Shown piece after piece: positions 24,183 through 32,839 of a stretch of 64,000 nucleotides of DNA. The number at the start of each line of letters is the position of its first letter. Within the stretch, counting starts at the first letter, position 1. The DNA comes from Burkholderia sp. OK233 (GTDB lineage: Bacteria; Pseudomonadota; Gammaproteobacteria; Burkholderiales; Burkholderiaceae): the NCBI RefSeq assembly GCF_900230185.1, contig NZ_OCSR01000002.1, positions 3,844,001 to 3,908,000 of the forward strand. The letters run 5' to 3'. The notes beneath the pieces are model-generated. The model saw only the letters and a list, made by a program, of their open reading frames with translations. It searched no databases and had not been told where the DNA came from. The position numbers and the translations under genes are program-made.

Positions 24183-25199
24183 TTACCCGTTCCGGAAAAT
24201 GAAGCTATAGCCGTTCAGTGCCGGCACGCCGCCCAAGTGGGCGTACAGCACCCGTGCGCCTTCCGGGAATTCGCCGTTTCGTACCATGTCGATCATGCCG
24301 TGCATCGATTTGCCCTCGTACACGGGGTCGGTCAGCACGCCCTCGAGGCGTGCGCATAGACGGATTGCCTCCAGCGTGCCTTCGTTCGGCAAGCCGTATT
24401 CGGGGCCGGCGTAGCGTTCGTCCAGTACCACGTCATTGCTGGTGATGTCGCGTTCCAGGCCGACTTTTTCTGCGGTCAGCTTCGCGATTCGTGTGATCTG
24501 CTCGCGCGTCTGTGCCGGTTTCGCGGATGCATCAATGCCGATCACTCGCTCGGCACGGCCGTCGGCGGCGAAACCCACCACCATGCCGGCCTGGGTGCTG
24601 CCGGTGACGGAACACACCACGATGTAGTCGAATTTGAAGCCCAACTCGGCTTCCTGCTGGCGTACCTCTTCGGCAAAGCCGACGAATCCAAGTCCGCCCA
24701 GTGGATGGTCGGAACAGCCGGCCGGGATCGCGTACGGCTTGCCGCCCGCAGCCCGCACGCTCTCCAGTGCATCCTCCCAACTCTTGCGAAAGCCAATGTC
24801 GAAGCCGTCAGCAACCAGCCGGACGTCCGCGCCCAGAATGCGCGACATCTGGATGTTGCCAACCCGGTCGTACACGGCGTCCGAATAGTTGACCCAGTTC
24901 TCCTGCACCAGCACACACTTCATCCCCAGATGTGCCGCAACCGCCGCCACCTGGCGCGTCTGGTTCGACTGGATGCCGCCAATCGACACCAGCGTGTCAC
25001 AACCCTGCGCCAATGCCTCGGGAATCAGATACTCCAGCTTGCGCGTCTTGTTGCCGCCGAAGGCAAAGCCGCTGTTGCAGTCCTCGCGCTTCGCATATAG
25101 ATGCACCTTGCCGCCCAGGTGGTCGCTCAAACGCTTCAGCGGCTGGATCGGCGTGGGCCCAAAAGTCAGCGGGTAGCGAGGGAATCGTTGCAGGTTCAT
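24183..25199 (-). CDS. acdS: 1-aminocyclopropane-1-carboxylate (ACC) deaminase
   Basis: A 338-aa PLP enzyme that opens the ring of ACC, the plant ethylene precursor, to 2-oxobutyrate and ammonia. The PLP lysine is K51 in FGGNKTRKLEYLIPEA. The segments that separate true ACC deaminases from D-cysteine desulfhydrases are present: TDPVYEGKSMHGM, with the Tyr-Glu pair, and YAHLGGVPALNGYS, with the key Leu. Length equals that of characterised AcdS. It is divergent from an Lrp-type regulator, the standard acdR-acdS arrangement. It is a strong marker of a plant-associated lifestyle. Confidence 0.97.
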   Translation of the reverse strand: MNLQRFPRYPLTFGPTPIQPLKRLSDHLGGKVHLYAKREDCNSGFAFGGNKTRKLEYLIPEALAQGCDTLVSIGGIQSNQTRQVAAVAAHLGMKCVLVQENWVNYSDAVYDRVGNIQMSRILGADVRLVADGFDIGFRKSWEDALESVRAAGGKPYAIPAGCSDHPLGGLGFVGFAEEVRQQEAELGFKFDYIVVCSVTGSTQAGMVVGFAADGRAERVIGIDASAKPAQTREQITRIAKLTAEKVGLERDITSNDVVLDERYAGPEYGLPNEGTLEAIRLCARLEGVLTDPVYEGKSMHGMIDMVRNGEFPEGARVLYAHLGGVPALNGYSFIFRNG

Positions 25200-25390
25200 G
25201 GCAGCTCCGGAATTGTAGGTTTGACGCGAGCAGCAAACAGTCGCGTTACAACAAATGGTAGGGAAAAGCGCTAGAAATGAGCTTGCAAATAAATTCCGTT
25301 CCGCATACTTTTAAAACCATCCAATCAAAGATGACCTAATAAAAATCCGGACATGAACCCATGAGTGCAACAAAAGTTCGTAGGGTACCT

Positions 25391-25900
25391 ATGACTGCCG
25401 CCGCAGCTGCCGCCGCCTCATCCGCGGAAGCCGATCCGCTTCACGCGCTCGATCGCATCGACCGGGCGATCCTGCGTCAACTGCAAACCGATGCGTCGAT
25501 CTCGAACGTCGCGCTCGCGGCTAAAGTCAAACTGAGTGCGCCGGCGTGTCTGCGGCGCGTCGAGCGGCTGAAGGAGTCGGGGCTGATCCGCGGCGTCGTC
25601 GCGTTAATCGACCCGAAGGCGGCCGGCGCGGGCATGCTGGTCATCATCGGCGTGGTGCTGGATCGCTCTACGCCGGAGTCGTTTGCCGAGTTCGAAAAAG
25701 CGGCGCAGAAAGTGGCGGGGTGCATGGAATGCCACGTCGTGACCGGCGAGTTTGACTATTTCATGACGATCCGCACGCGTGATAGCGACAGCTTCAATCG
25801 TCTGCACGCGGAACAGTTGCTCTATTTGCCGGGCGTCCGGCAAATCCGCTCGTTCATGGTGCTCAAGGAAATCCTGTCGACCACGAAATTTCCGCTGTAA
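25391..25900 (+). CDS. acdR: Lrp/AsnC-family regulator AcdR
   Basis: A 169-aa Lrp-type protein. The N-terminal HTH is LDRIDRAILRQLQTDASISNVALAAKVKLSAPACLRRVERLKESGLIRG, followed by the RAM ligand-binding domain (MLVIIGVVLDRSTPESFAEFEKAAQKVAGCMECHVVTGEFDYFMTI). It begins with a poly-alanine stretch. ATG 25391 has TAGGG upstream; ATG 25361 would add ten residues. It lies divergent from acdS with a 191-bp gap rich in A/T, where Lrp-type sites would be expected. In characterised strains AcdR activates acdS in response to ACC. The gene name rests on synteny. Confidence 0.92.
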   Translation: MTAAAAAAASSAEADPLHALDRIDRAILRQLQTDASISNVALAAKVKLSAPACLRRVERLKESGLIRGVVALIDPKAAGAGMLVIIGVVLDRSTPESFAEFEKAAQKVAGCMECHVVTGEFDYFMTIRTRDSDSFNRLHAEQLLYLPGVRQIRSFMVLKEILSTTKFPL

Positions 25901-26036
25901 CCGCTGTCGTCACGCAAAAAGACGCGCATGCTGTCATAAATCCCCTTGCTGGACGACTAAGCGTCGGGACCACTCGCGGGCGGCGCGCTTAGCGCCTGAA
26001 CGGGTGGACGGTACGGACTTTCCGGGGGCGATCATC

Positions 26037-26549
26037 ATGGCTTGCAGCAGACGGACATTCTTCAGGTTAATCGGCGCGGCGTCGCTCGCCGGCGGCACCG
26101 CGGCATGGCGCACGGCAGGCGCGGCGGAGTTAGGCACAGCAGCGGCCTACGAGGTCGCGCACAGCGACGCCGAATGGCACAAGCTGCTCACGGACGCGCA
26201 ATTCCGCGTGTTGCGCGAAGCGGGCACGGAGCGCCCATTCAGCAGCCCGCTGAATGACGAGCACCGCGCCGGCACATTCGCGTGCGCCGGTTGCGCGCTG
26301 CCGCTGTTTTCGTCGAAGACGAAGTTCGATAGCGGCACCGGTTGGCCGAGTTTCTGGCAGCCGATGGATCACGCAGTCATCACGCATACCGACAAGTCGT
26401 TCGGCATGACGCGCGACGAAGTAGTGTGCCGGCGTTGCGGCGGCCATCTGGGCCACGTATTCGACGACGGCCCCAAACCGACCGGCCTGCGCTATTGCAT
26501 GAACGGCCTTGCATTAACTTTCGCGCCCGCCGCGCGCGGCACGAGTTGA
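26037..26549 (+). CDS. msrB: Peptide methionine-(R)-S-oxide reductase, Tat-exported
   Basis: A 170-aa MsrB. It starts with a twin-arginine signal (MACSRRTFFRLIGAASLAGGTAA), so it is probably exported folded to the periplasm. Zinc cysteines are CAGC and CRRC, with FDSGTGWPSFWQP and a catalytic cysteine in LRYCMNGLAL. MsrB repairs R-sulfoxides of methionine in proteins. The msrA gene follows after 19 bases, so both stereoisomers can be repaired in the same compartment. GGGGG upstream of ATG acts as ribosome site. Confidence 0.93.
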   Translation: MACSRRTFFRLIGAASLAGGTAAWRTAGAAELGTAAAYEVAHSDAEWHKLLTDAQFRVLREAGTERPFSSPLNDEHRAGTFACAGCALPLFSSKTKFDSGTGWPSFWQPMDHAVITHTDKSFGMTRDEVVCRRCGGHLGHVFDDGPKPTGLRYCMNGLALTFAPAARGTS

Positions 26550-26568
26550 TCGAATCAGGACGGACATC

Positions 26569-27312
26569 ATGAACATCGAGAAACGCATCATCGGCAAACC
26601 GGCCCGCTCGCGCCGGGCGGCCATCGCGCTTTCGGTCGGGCTCGGCGCGCTGGCGCTGCTGCTGGCGCAACGCATGGCATTCTCGTCGGAAGCCGGGGTT
26701 GTCATTGCGCCGCCCGCAGTCGACGAACCGGTCTCCGCCGCGACGGCGCACGAAGAAACCGCTGTGTTCGCGGGCGGCTGCTTCTGGGGCGTGCAGGGCG
26801 TGTTCCAGCACGTGCGGGGCGTCACGAAGGCGGTGTCAGGCTATTCGGGCGGCCAGCGCGACACCGCACAGTACGAGACCGTCAGTGGCGGCGACACCGG
26901 CCATGCGGAATCCGTGCAGGTTACGTTCGACCCCACCAAGGTCACCTATGGGCAGTTGTTGCAGGTCTACTTCTCGGTGATTCAGGACCCGACCGAGTTG
27001 AACCGCCAGGGGCCGGACAGCGGCACGCAATACCGTTCGGCGGTGTTCCCGCTGAATGACACGCAGCGGCACGTCGCACAAGGCTACATCGCGCAACTCG
27101 AGAAGGCGCATGCCTTCCCGGCACCGATCGTCACGAAAACCGAACCGTTCAAGGGCTTCTATCCGGCCGAGTCTTACCATCAGAACTACCTGACGTTGCA
27201 TCCAGACTCGGCGTATATCGCCATCAACGACATGCCGAAGGTCGCGAACCTGAAACGTCTGTTTCCGAATCTCTATCGCGACAAGGCGGTGCTGGTCGAA
27301 GCGGCGCAGTAA
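26569..27312 (+). CDS. msrA: Peptide methionine-(S)-S-oxide reductase, membrane-anchored or exported
   Basis: A 247-aa MsrA with catalytic cysteine in FAGGCFWGVQGVFQ (about residue 71), plus conserved GYSGG, GHAESVQVTFDP and YHQNYL segments. The first about 35 residues are basic followed by a hydrophobic helix (IALSVGLGALALLLAQRMAFS), a signal anchor or signal peptide. It reduces S-sulfoxides of methionine and is translated just after msrB. Together they form a periplasmic protein-repair pair. A strong hairpin follows the stop. Confidence 0.95.
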   Translation: MNIEKRIIGKPARSRRAAIALSVGLGALALLLAQRMAFSSEAGVVIAPPAVDEPVSAATAHEETAVFAGGCFWGVQGVFQHVRGVTKAVSGYSGGQRDTAQYETVSGGDTGHAESVQVTFDPTKVTYGQLLQVYFSVIQDPTELNRQGPDSGTQYRSAVFPLNDTQRHVAQGYIAQLEKAHAFPAPIVTKTEPFKGFYPAESYHQNYLTLHPDSAYIAINDMPKVANLKRLFPNLYRDKAVLVEAAQ

Positions 27313-27347
27313 AACGGCGAGCGCCACGCCGGCGGCTATCTTCCCTC

Positions 27348-27386
27348 GCCGGCGCCGCATCGCGCGGCGCCGGCCACTCTTATTTT
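27348..27386 (+). terminator. Terminator-like hairpin after msrA
   Basis: An 11-bp perfect stem (arm GCCGGCGCCGC) with a 5-base loop is followed by CACTCTTATTTT. The T-run is interrupted, so efficiency is uncertain. The remaining stretch to 27733 holds no gene I can support. Confidence 0.65.
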
Positions 27387-27733
27387 GTGGTTGTATTCTG
27401 CCTGTCATCATCGCCACGGCACGCTTGCCAGCGTCCGTCGGTCTGTCCTTCCGTTTCTCCGATCAGAGTCGACTCCCCAGCGACCAGGCCCGCATTTTGC
27501 ACAGGAGCGTGCGTCGGCGAATCTTTCGCACGTATCTGTTCGTACAATTGCCCAATTGACGGGCGGCACCAGGACCGAACAGTGCGTTTTTGCCGGGCAA
27601 TGTGTATCGTTTGCTGAAAAAATTACATGCCGTGCGTAGCAATGCGGCGGTTGCCCGGATGTTGTGCAATCCATTGTGGATCTCGGGCGAGAACGTAAAC
27701 CTCTTCGCGATACGCGAGAAACGGAGGCTTCTG

Positions 27734-28630
27734 GTGTTGATCAGCCGTAGAAAGCGGATCGGCAAGATTCGCAATAAACAAACAAGCATCGCGGCAACAT
27801 CTCTGGTCGCCGTGACCCTCGGCGGTATTGGCATTCTGCCGGGTTCGGCCTTGGCCCAAACCCCTTCGCCACTGGGCGAGTGGCAGTACTCCGTGGGCAT
27901 TCCGCTGCAGAAGATGTGGCAGCCCGAAATTCCGGACTGGCAGGTACGCGTCGGCGCGGCAACATCGTTCCAGCCACGTTACGAGGGCTCCGACCGGTAT
28001 CACGTGATGGCCGGTCCGAGCATCGACGTGCGCTACAAGGATCTGTTCTTCTTTTCGAGCGGCGAAGGCCTCGGGGTCAACTTCGCGCAGGGGCAGAACT
28101 GGCGCGCGAGCCTTGCAGCCGTCTACGACCTCGGGCGCCGCGCCCATGACGATCCGGAGGAGTTGAACGGGCTCGGCAACATCAATCCGGCGCCGGGCCT
28201 CAAACTCTCCGGCGAATACGTCGTGTCGAAGGATTTCCCGCTCGTGCTGCGCGCCGACGTCCGACGCTATTTCGGCGGTTCGAACGGCTGGATCGGCGAT
28301 CTGGGTGCCTACATGCCGATGCCGGGCAGCACCAAAAAATTCTTCTGGTTCGCCGGGCCGAACGTGACGCTTGCGGACTCCAACTACATGAACAGTTGGT
28401 ACGGTGTGAATCAGAATCAGGCGGCGCACTCGCAATACTCGCAGTATCACGCGAGTGCCGGTTTCAAGTCGGTGGGTTTCGGAATTAGCGCAGTGTGGCT
28501 GTTCGACAAGCACTGGTTTGCCACTGCCGACGGCGCATTCGAACAACTGGTCGGCAGTGCGGGCAATAGTCCGATTACGCACAGCAGGGCCACCGGTGTG
28601 GCCGATATCTCCATCAACTATCGATTCTGA
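27734..28630 (+). CDS. MipA/OmpV family outer-membrane protein
   Basis: A 298-aa predicted outer-membrane beta-barrel. A long basic N-terminus leads into a signal peptide (TSIAATSLVAVTLGGIGILPGSALAQ). The MipA/OmpV pattern follows: WQVRVGAATSFQPRYEGSDRYHVMAGPSIDVRYKDLFFFSSGEGLGVNF. The protein ends with an aromatic residue (ADISINYRF), as barrels do. GTG 27734 is chosen because GGAGG lies 6 bases upstream; the frame is open further back without a good site. MipA-type proteins link outer-membrane and cell-wall functions. Its 3' end overlaps the convergent hydrolase gene by 13 bases. Confidence 0.88.
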   Translation: MLISRRKRIGKIRNKQTSIAATSLVAVTLGGIGILPGSALAQTPSPLGEWQYSVGIPLQKMWQPEIPDWQVRVGAATSFQPRYEGSDRYHVMAGPSIDVRYKDLFFFSSGEGLGVNFAQGQNWRASLAAVYDLGRRAHDDPEELNGLGNINPAPGLKLSGEYVVSKDFPLVLRADVRRYFGGSNGWIGDLGAYMPMPGSTKKFFWFAGPNVTLADSNYMNSWYGVNQNQAAHSQYSQYHASAGFKSVGFGISAVWLFDKHWFATADGAFEQLVGSAGNSPITHSRATGVADISINYRF

Positions 28631-29529
28631 TGCGGCGTTTCTGTGTTTGAGCCTTGGGACAACCGCGCACCAAGAAACTGAACCATCAGCGCTGCAACCT
28701 GATCGACTGCTTCATCCAGCACAAAGTGCCCACCTTCAAGTACATGCACTTCGGCGCTGGGCACATTGCCGCGATACGCGTGAGCGCCTTCCACTTCGAA
28801 TGATGGATCGTACTTCCCCCACGCCACGAGCATGGGGGGCTGATGTTCCTCCAGATACCGCTGCCACAGCGGATACCGTTCGACATTCGTCCGGTAGTCA
28901 TAGAAGAGATCAGACTGAATATCGACCTGTCCGGGCCGCGATAGAAACGCAAATTCATCGGTCCAGGTATCCGGGTCGTAACGATCGTGATTCGGACTCC
29001 GCCCGACATGCCGCAACCGCGTCGCCTCAAACGAAAGCAGATTAGCGCGCAACGCCGCTTCATGCGTTGCGCGATCGTTCCAGAAGGCCTTGCGTGTTTG
29101 CCATAACGGACCGAGGCCCGCTTCGTGTGCCACTGCGTTTTGAACCACCAATGCTTCAATCCGCTCAGGGTTCGAAAGCGCAAGCCGAAACCCCACCGGA
29201 CCACCGTAGTCCTGCATGACCAGCGTATAGCGCTTCAGTCCCAGTGCATCGATGAAACGCACCATCACATCGGCGAGGTGATCAAAGGTGTACTCGAATG
29301 CGTCGGGCGATGGTGCGCTGCTGTGGCCGAAACCCGGGTAATCCGGCGCGATCAGCCGATATTCTTGCGCGAGCAGCGGTATCAGCGTCTCGTACATTCG
29401 CGACGACGACGGGAACCCGTGCAGCAGCAGAATCACAGGGGCATCACGCGGTCCTGCCTCGCGGTAGAAAATGTCGAGGCCGTCGATTTCGATGCTGCGA
29501 TAGCGCATCCCGGTGCGTGTGGATGTCAT
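28618..29529 (-). CDS. Alpha/beta hydrolase (epoxide hydrolase/haloalkane dehalogenase-like)
   Basis: A 303-aa alpha/beta hydrolase with an aspartate nucleophile: LVMQDYGGPVG fits the Asp-type nucleophile elbow of epoxide hydrolases and dehalogenases. The oxyanion-hole motif is LLHGFPSSSRMYETLIP, the acid is in VAWGKYDPSFEVEGA and the histidine is in EGGHFVLDEAVD. It has no signal peptide. GGAG lies 7 bases before the ATG at 29529. An MFS exporter gene lies 32 bases upstream on the same strand and a LysR gene is divergent from it, so the three probably form one detoxification unit. The substrate is unknown. Confidence 0.88.
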   Translation of the reverse strand: MTSTRTGMRYRSIEIDGLDIFYREAGPRDAPVILLLHGFPSSSRMYETLIPLLAQEYRLIAPDYPGFGHSSAPSPDAFEYTFDHLADVMVRFIDALGLKRYTLVMQDYGGPVGFRLALSNPERIEALVVQNAVAHEAGLGPLWQTRKAFWNDRATHEAALRANLLSFEATRLRHVGRSPNHDRYDPDTWTDEFAFLSRPGQVDIQSDLFYDYRTNVERYPLWQRYLEEHQPPMLVAWGKYDPSFEVEGAHAYRGNVPSAEVHVLEGGHFVLDEAVDQVAALMVQFLGARLSQGSNTETPHQNR

Positions 29530-29561
29530 GAACATGCTCCTTCAGTCGTTCGTAAGATCGA

Positions 29562-30794
29562 TCATGCGCCGCGCCCGCGCGAACTGTCGCGCAGATGCAG
29601 TCCCGCCGCCGCGGCGAAAAAACCCAACGCAGCGACACATACACCCGGCCAACCCCAACGCGCGAGCGCCGGCCCGGCGATGGTGGCGCCTACCGCGCTG
29701 CCGACGAAAAAGAGCCCCGTATAGAGTCCATTCACCCGGCCACGCGATTCGGGCGCCAGCAGATTGATCGCGCGCCGGCCGAGAGCCTGATCGGCAATCA
29801 CGCCGCCGTCGATGAAGAATGCGGCCACGGCCAGCATGGCGATCGATACGGCGCGCGACACACCCGAGGTCAACGCCAGTGCCGCCATCAAGGCAGCCGC
29901 GATGGCGACCGCATGGGCGAGCATACTGGCGGGCTTCGACCAGCCCCTGTCGCCGGCACGGCCCGCCAACGGCGCGATGAACACGCTACCGCCGCCGGCT
30001 AACGCAAAGAGCGCGACGGAGGTGCTGTTCAAACCCAGTGGCGCGCGTGTCAGGACGATCGCAACGCTACTCCAGAACGCGTTGAAGCCGGCCATGAGCA
30101 AGCCTTGATACAGAGCCCGCCGGCGCAGTACGGGCTCATGTGCCAGCAACCGCGCCATCGACGCCAACAACGCGGCGTACGATGGCGCGCCGACCGGGCG
30201 GCTATCCGGCAACCGTGGCACCACGGCGAGCGTAACAGCGGCGAGCAGCAGGGCATCGGCTGCGTAAAACGCGCGCCAGCCGAGTGCACCGCCAATCACA
30301 CTGGCAAGCGGCCGCGATAGCAGAATGCCGAGCATCAAACCGCTCATCACATTGCCGACGACTTTGCCCCGCGAAGCCGGCGGCGCGAGCGACGCCGCCG
30401 CGGGCACCAGCATCTGCACGACACTCGACGTCACGCCGACGGCGAACGAGGCCGCCAGAAACACCGGCGCGAGCGGCGCGATGGCGGAGAGAGCGAGGCA
30501 CGCGATCTGCGCGACCAACGTCGCCGCAATCAGCGGCCGATTGGGCAGGCGGTCGATCAGCGGTACGAGCCCGACGAGGCCGACCGCATAGCCGAACAGC
30601 GTGAATGCGGTGACGAGCGTGGTCCACGCGCCGAGATGCAGCGAGACGTTGAGCGGGCCGATCAACGTTTGTGACGCATACAGGGGCAACACGGCGACCG
30701 CGACCATCGCGGCGAAGCGCGCGGTCGGAACGCTCTGCGCCGGCGGCGTAGCCGTTTGGACTGCCGTCGGGCATTGAATCGTGGATGAGTCCAT
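29562..30794 (-). CDS. MFS transporter (12-TM, YnfM-like)
   Basis: A 410-aa inner-membrane transporter with about 12 hydrophobic helices. The N-terminal about 25 residues are polar, then FAAMVAVAVLPLYASQTLIGPLNVSLHLGAWTTLVTAFTLFGYAVGLVGLVPLIDRLPNRP is the first pair of helices with a motif-A-like loop. A second copy is seen in GRRAINLLAPESRGRVNGLYTGLFFVGSAVGA. It resembles YnfM-type drug efflux proteins. It probably forms an operon with the hydrolase gene downstream and is divergent from a LysR gene 107 bases away. Confidence 0.9.
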   Translation of the reverse strand: MDSSTIQCPTAVQTATPPAQSVPTARFAAMVAVAVLPLYASQTLIGPLNVSLHLGAWTTLVTAFTLFGYAVGLVGLVPLIDRLPNRPLIAATLVAQIACLALSAIAPLAPVFLAASFAVGVTSSVVQMLVPAAASLAPPASRGKVVGNVMSGLMLGILLSRPLASVIGGALGWRAFYAADALLLAAVTLAVVPRLPDSRPVGAPSYAALLASMARLLAHEPVLRRRALYQGLLMAGFNAFWSSVAIVLTRAPLGLNSTSVALFALAGGGSVFIAPLAGRAGDRGWSKPASMLAHAVAIAAALMAALALTSGVSRAVSIAMLAVAAFFIDGGVIADQALGRRAINLLAPESRGRVNGLYTGLFFVGSAVGATIAGPALARWGWPGVCVAALGFFAAAAGLHLRDSSRGRGA

Positions 30795-30901
30795 CGTCGG
30801 GCTACCCGTAAAGTCAAAGTGAATCGATGCTACTCTCACGTCAGACAAACACAATTCGCACTGAATTGGATACATCCTCACGATAAACGGGAGAATCGCC
30901 G

Positions 30902-31792
30902 ATGGATGCATTACGCGATCTGGAAACCTTGGTGGCAGTGGTCGAGGAGGGCAGTCTGACGAACGCCGCGCGCCGGCTTGGCCGGTCGTTGCAGGCTGTC
31001 AGCCGGTCGCTTCAGGTGCTCGAGCGGGCGCACGGATCGACTCTGATTGTGCGAACCACCCGCACTTCGCAGCCGAGCGAGGCCGGCATGCGTTTTTACG
31101 AGCGCGTCAAAGGCGCGTTGACCGAACTCGAACTGGCGCGCACCGAACTCGCGGAGGAATTGCACAGGCTCACCGGGCGTTTGCGTATCAATGCGCCCAC
31201 GCTGTTTGGACCGAAATTCGTCGCACCGCTTGCCGCGGAATTTTTGCAGCGTCATCCGCAACTGGCTTTGTCGCTCGATCTGAGCGACGAGTATCGCGAC
31301 CCTGCAGAGACCGGCGCGGACGTGACGATCCGCATTGGCGAAATACCTGATTCACGGCTGGTGGCGCGACGGATCGGCACGCTTCGGCGGGTGGTGTTCG
31401 CAGCGCCGGCTTATCTTGCCGAACGTGGCAGGCCATCACATCCGCGGGATCTGGCGAGACACGATTGTGTCGTTCGAACGGGCGCGCGGCATCCCGTGCG
31501 GTGGGTGTTTATGTCGCCGGACGGCAACGAAATTTCGGTGAACGTGGCGGGGCGCTTTGACAGCAATCAGGTTGCGGCGGTGAATGCGGGTGTGCTGGGT
31601 GGTATGGGGGTTGGGATCGCCGCCTTCTGGCAGATTCAGGAGTGGATCGAAGCAGGCAAGGTCGAGGTTTTGCTCACGGATTTTCCGCTGACACCTTTGC
31701 CGTTGCATGCGATGTGGACGAGGACGCGGCGGCTGCCGCAGCGGACACGGCTGTTGGTCGATTTCCTGGCTGTCAAGTTGGGGACGTTGTAG
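30902..31792 (+). CDS. LysR-family transcriptional regulator
   Basis: A 296-aa LysR regulator. The HTH is MDALRDLETLVAVVEEGSLTNAARRLGRSLQAVSRSLQVLERAHGSTLIVRTTRTSQPSEAG, and the effector domain starts near residue 92 (GRLRINAPTLFGPKFVAPLAAEFLQRHPQLALSLDLSDEYRD). The spacing and sequence resemble the CrgA/AaeR-type group in which the target is the divergent gene. It lies divergent from the MFS-hydrolase unit and probably controls it. Confidence 0.92.
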   Translation: MDALRDLETLVAVVEEGSLTNAARRLGRSLQAVSRSLQVLERAHGSTLIVRTTRTSQPSEAGMRFYERVKGALTELELARTELAEELHRLTGRLRINAPTLFGPKFVAPLAAEFLQRHPQLALSLDLSDEYRDPAETGADVTIRIGEIPDSRLVARRIGTLRRVVFAAPAYLAERGRPSHPRDLARHDCVVRTGARHPVRWVFMSPDGNEISVNVAGRFDSNQVAAVNAGVLGGMGVGIAAFWQIQEWIEAGKVEVLLTDFPLTPLPLHAMWTRTRRLPQRTRLLVDFLAVKLGTL

Positions 31793-31933
31793 TTTTATCG
31801 CCCGCCGAAGGGTTTGCGAGGACCCTGCGGTGTGAGCGGATTTCCGCGTGAAGGCAGAGCAGCATCAGGTGCAATGCTTCATTGTGCTACGCTTGCCAGA
31901 CCAAACTTCAAGTAGCGTGACCTCGCCATCATC

Positions 31934-32752
31934 ATGCGTTCCTGGCGCATATCCCCACCGGCCCGCAGCGGGCACATCAACACTTCGCGTGTTACCGACC
32001 TCGTCATGTCGATCTCACATGACGACCCGGACGCGCTTGCCGCAAGCATTCTGAAAACGGTTGGCGACACGCTTCCCGTGTCGCAGTGCACGATTTTCGC
32101 GTACGAATTTGACGCGAGGCCGCGCACCGTCTCCGCCGCGGACCATCGCGGCGGCCGCTTCCTGCGTGATGTCGCCGATCGCTACGCCACGCACTTCTAT
32201 GCGCTCGACGGAAACCGCGCCATCGTCGGCCGCCCGCAGGCGAAGCAGGTGCACGAGGCGTTAGTGTTGCATCAGCAGCAAAGCGAAGAAATCGAAAACG
32301 AAGCCTACCGCGCCGCCTGCTACGCACAGCCCAACGTGTCCGACCGGCTGTCGCTGCTTTTGCAACCCATGGAAAGCGTCTGGCTGTCGATCAATCTGTA
32401 TCGTGACAGCGCGTACGGCATGTTTCAGCCGGGCGAACTGGAGCATGTGGAAAGCATGGCGCATCTGTTCGCGCACGCTGCAAAAAGCCATTACGCGCTC
32501 AATGGGCAGCATCAGCAAGGGACGGCGGCCGCGATGCTGGCACGGGTCAGACGTGCCTGCCCGGCGCTTACGTCGCGCGAGCTCGACGTGCTGCGCGGCA
32601 CACTTGAAGGCGCAAGTGCTACCGAGATTGCCGAGCAAATGGGCGTCAAGGCCACCAGCGTGATTACGTATCAGAAGCGCGCTTACGCGCGGCTGGGGAT
32701 ATCCAGCCAGCGCCAGTTGTTCGCGCTATGTCTGATGCCTGAGCGGTCTTGA
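31934..32752 (+). CDS. LuxR-type (GerE) HTH transcriptional regulator
   Basis: A 272-aa protein. Residues about 20-180 form a GAF/PAS-like sensory part without a recognised autoinducer motif (DALAASILKTVGDTLPVSQCTIFAYEFD). The C-terminal GerE HTH is CPALTSRELDVLRGTLEGASATEIAEQMGVKATSVITYQKRAYARLGISSQRQLFALCL. The absence of a typical LuxR acyl-homoserine-lactone core argues against quorum sensing. The start at 31934 keeps a helix (HINTSRVTDLVMSI) before the sensory part; ATG 32006 is the alternative and neither has a strong ribosome site. It stands alone. Confidence 0.85.
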   Translation: MRSWRISPPARSGHINTSRVTDLVMSISHDDPDALAASILKTVGDTLPVSQCTIFAYEFDARPRTVSAADHRGGRFLRDVADRYATHFYALDGNRAIVGRPQAKQVHEALVLHQQQSEEIENEAYRAACYAQPNVSDRLSLLLQPMESVWLSINLYRDSAYGMFQPGELEHVESMAHLFAHAAKSHYALNGQHQQGTAAAMLARVRRACPALTSRELDVLRGTLEGASATEIAEQMGVKATSVITYQKRAYARLGISSQRQLFALCLMPERS

Positions 32753-32839
32753 GCCGGCGCGCAGGAATTGCAGCCGTAGATTAACTGCGAGGCCGCCGAA
32801 GAAGAACAGCCGAAGTACCTTTGAGCTCGCATCAGGAAA

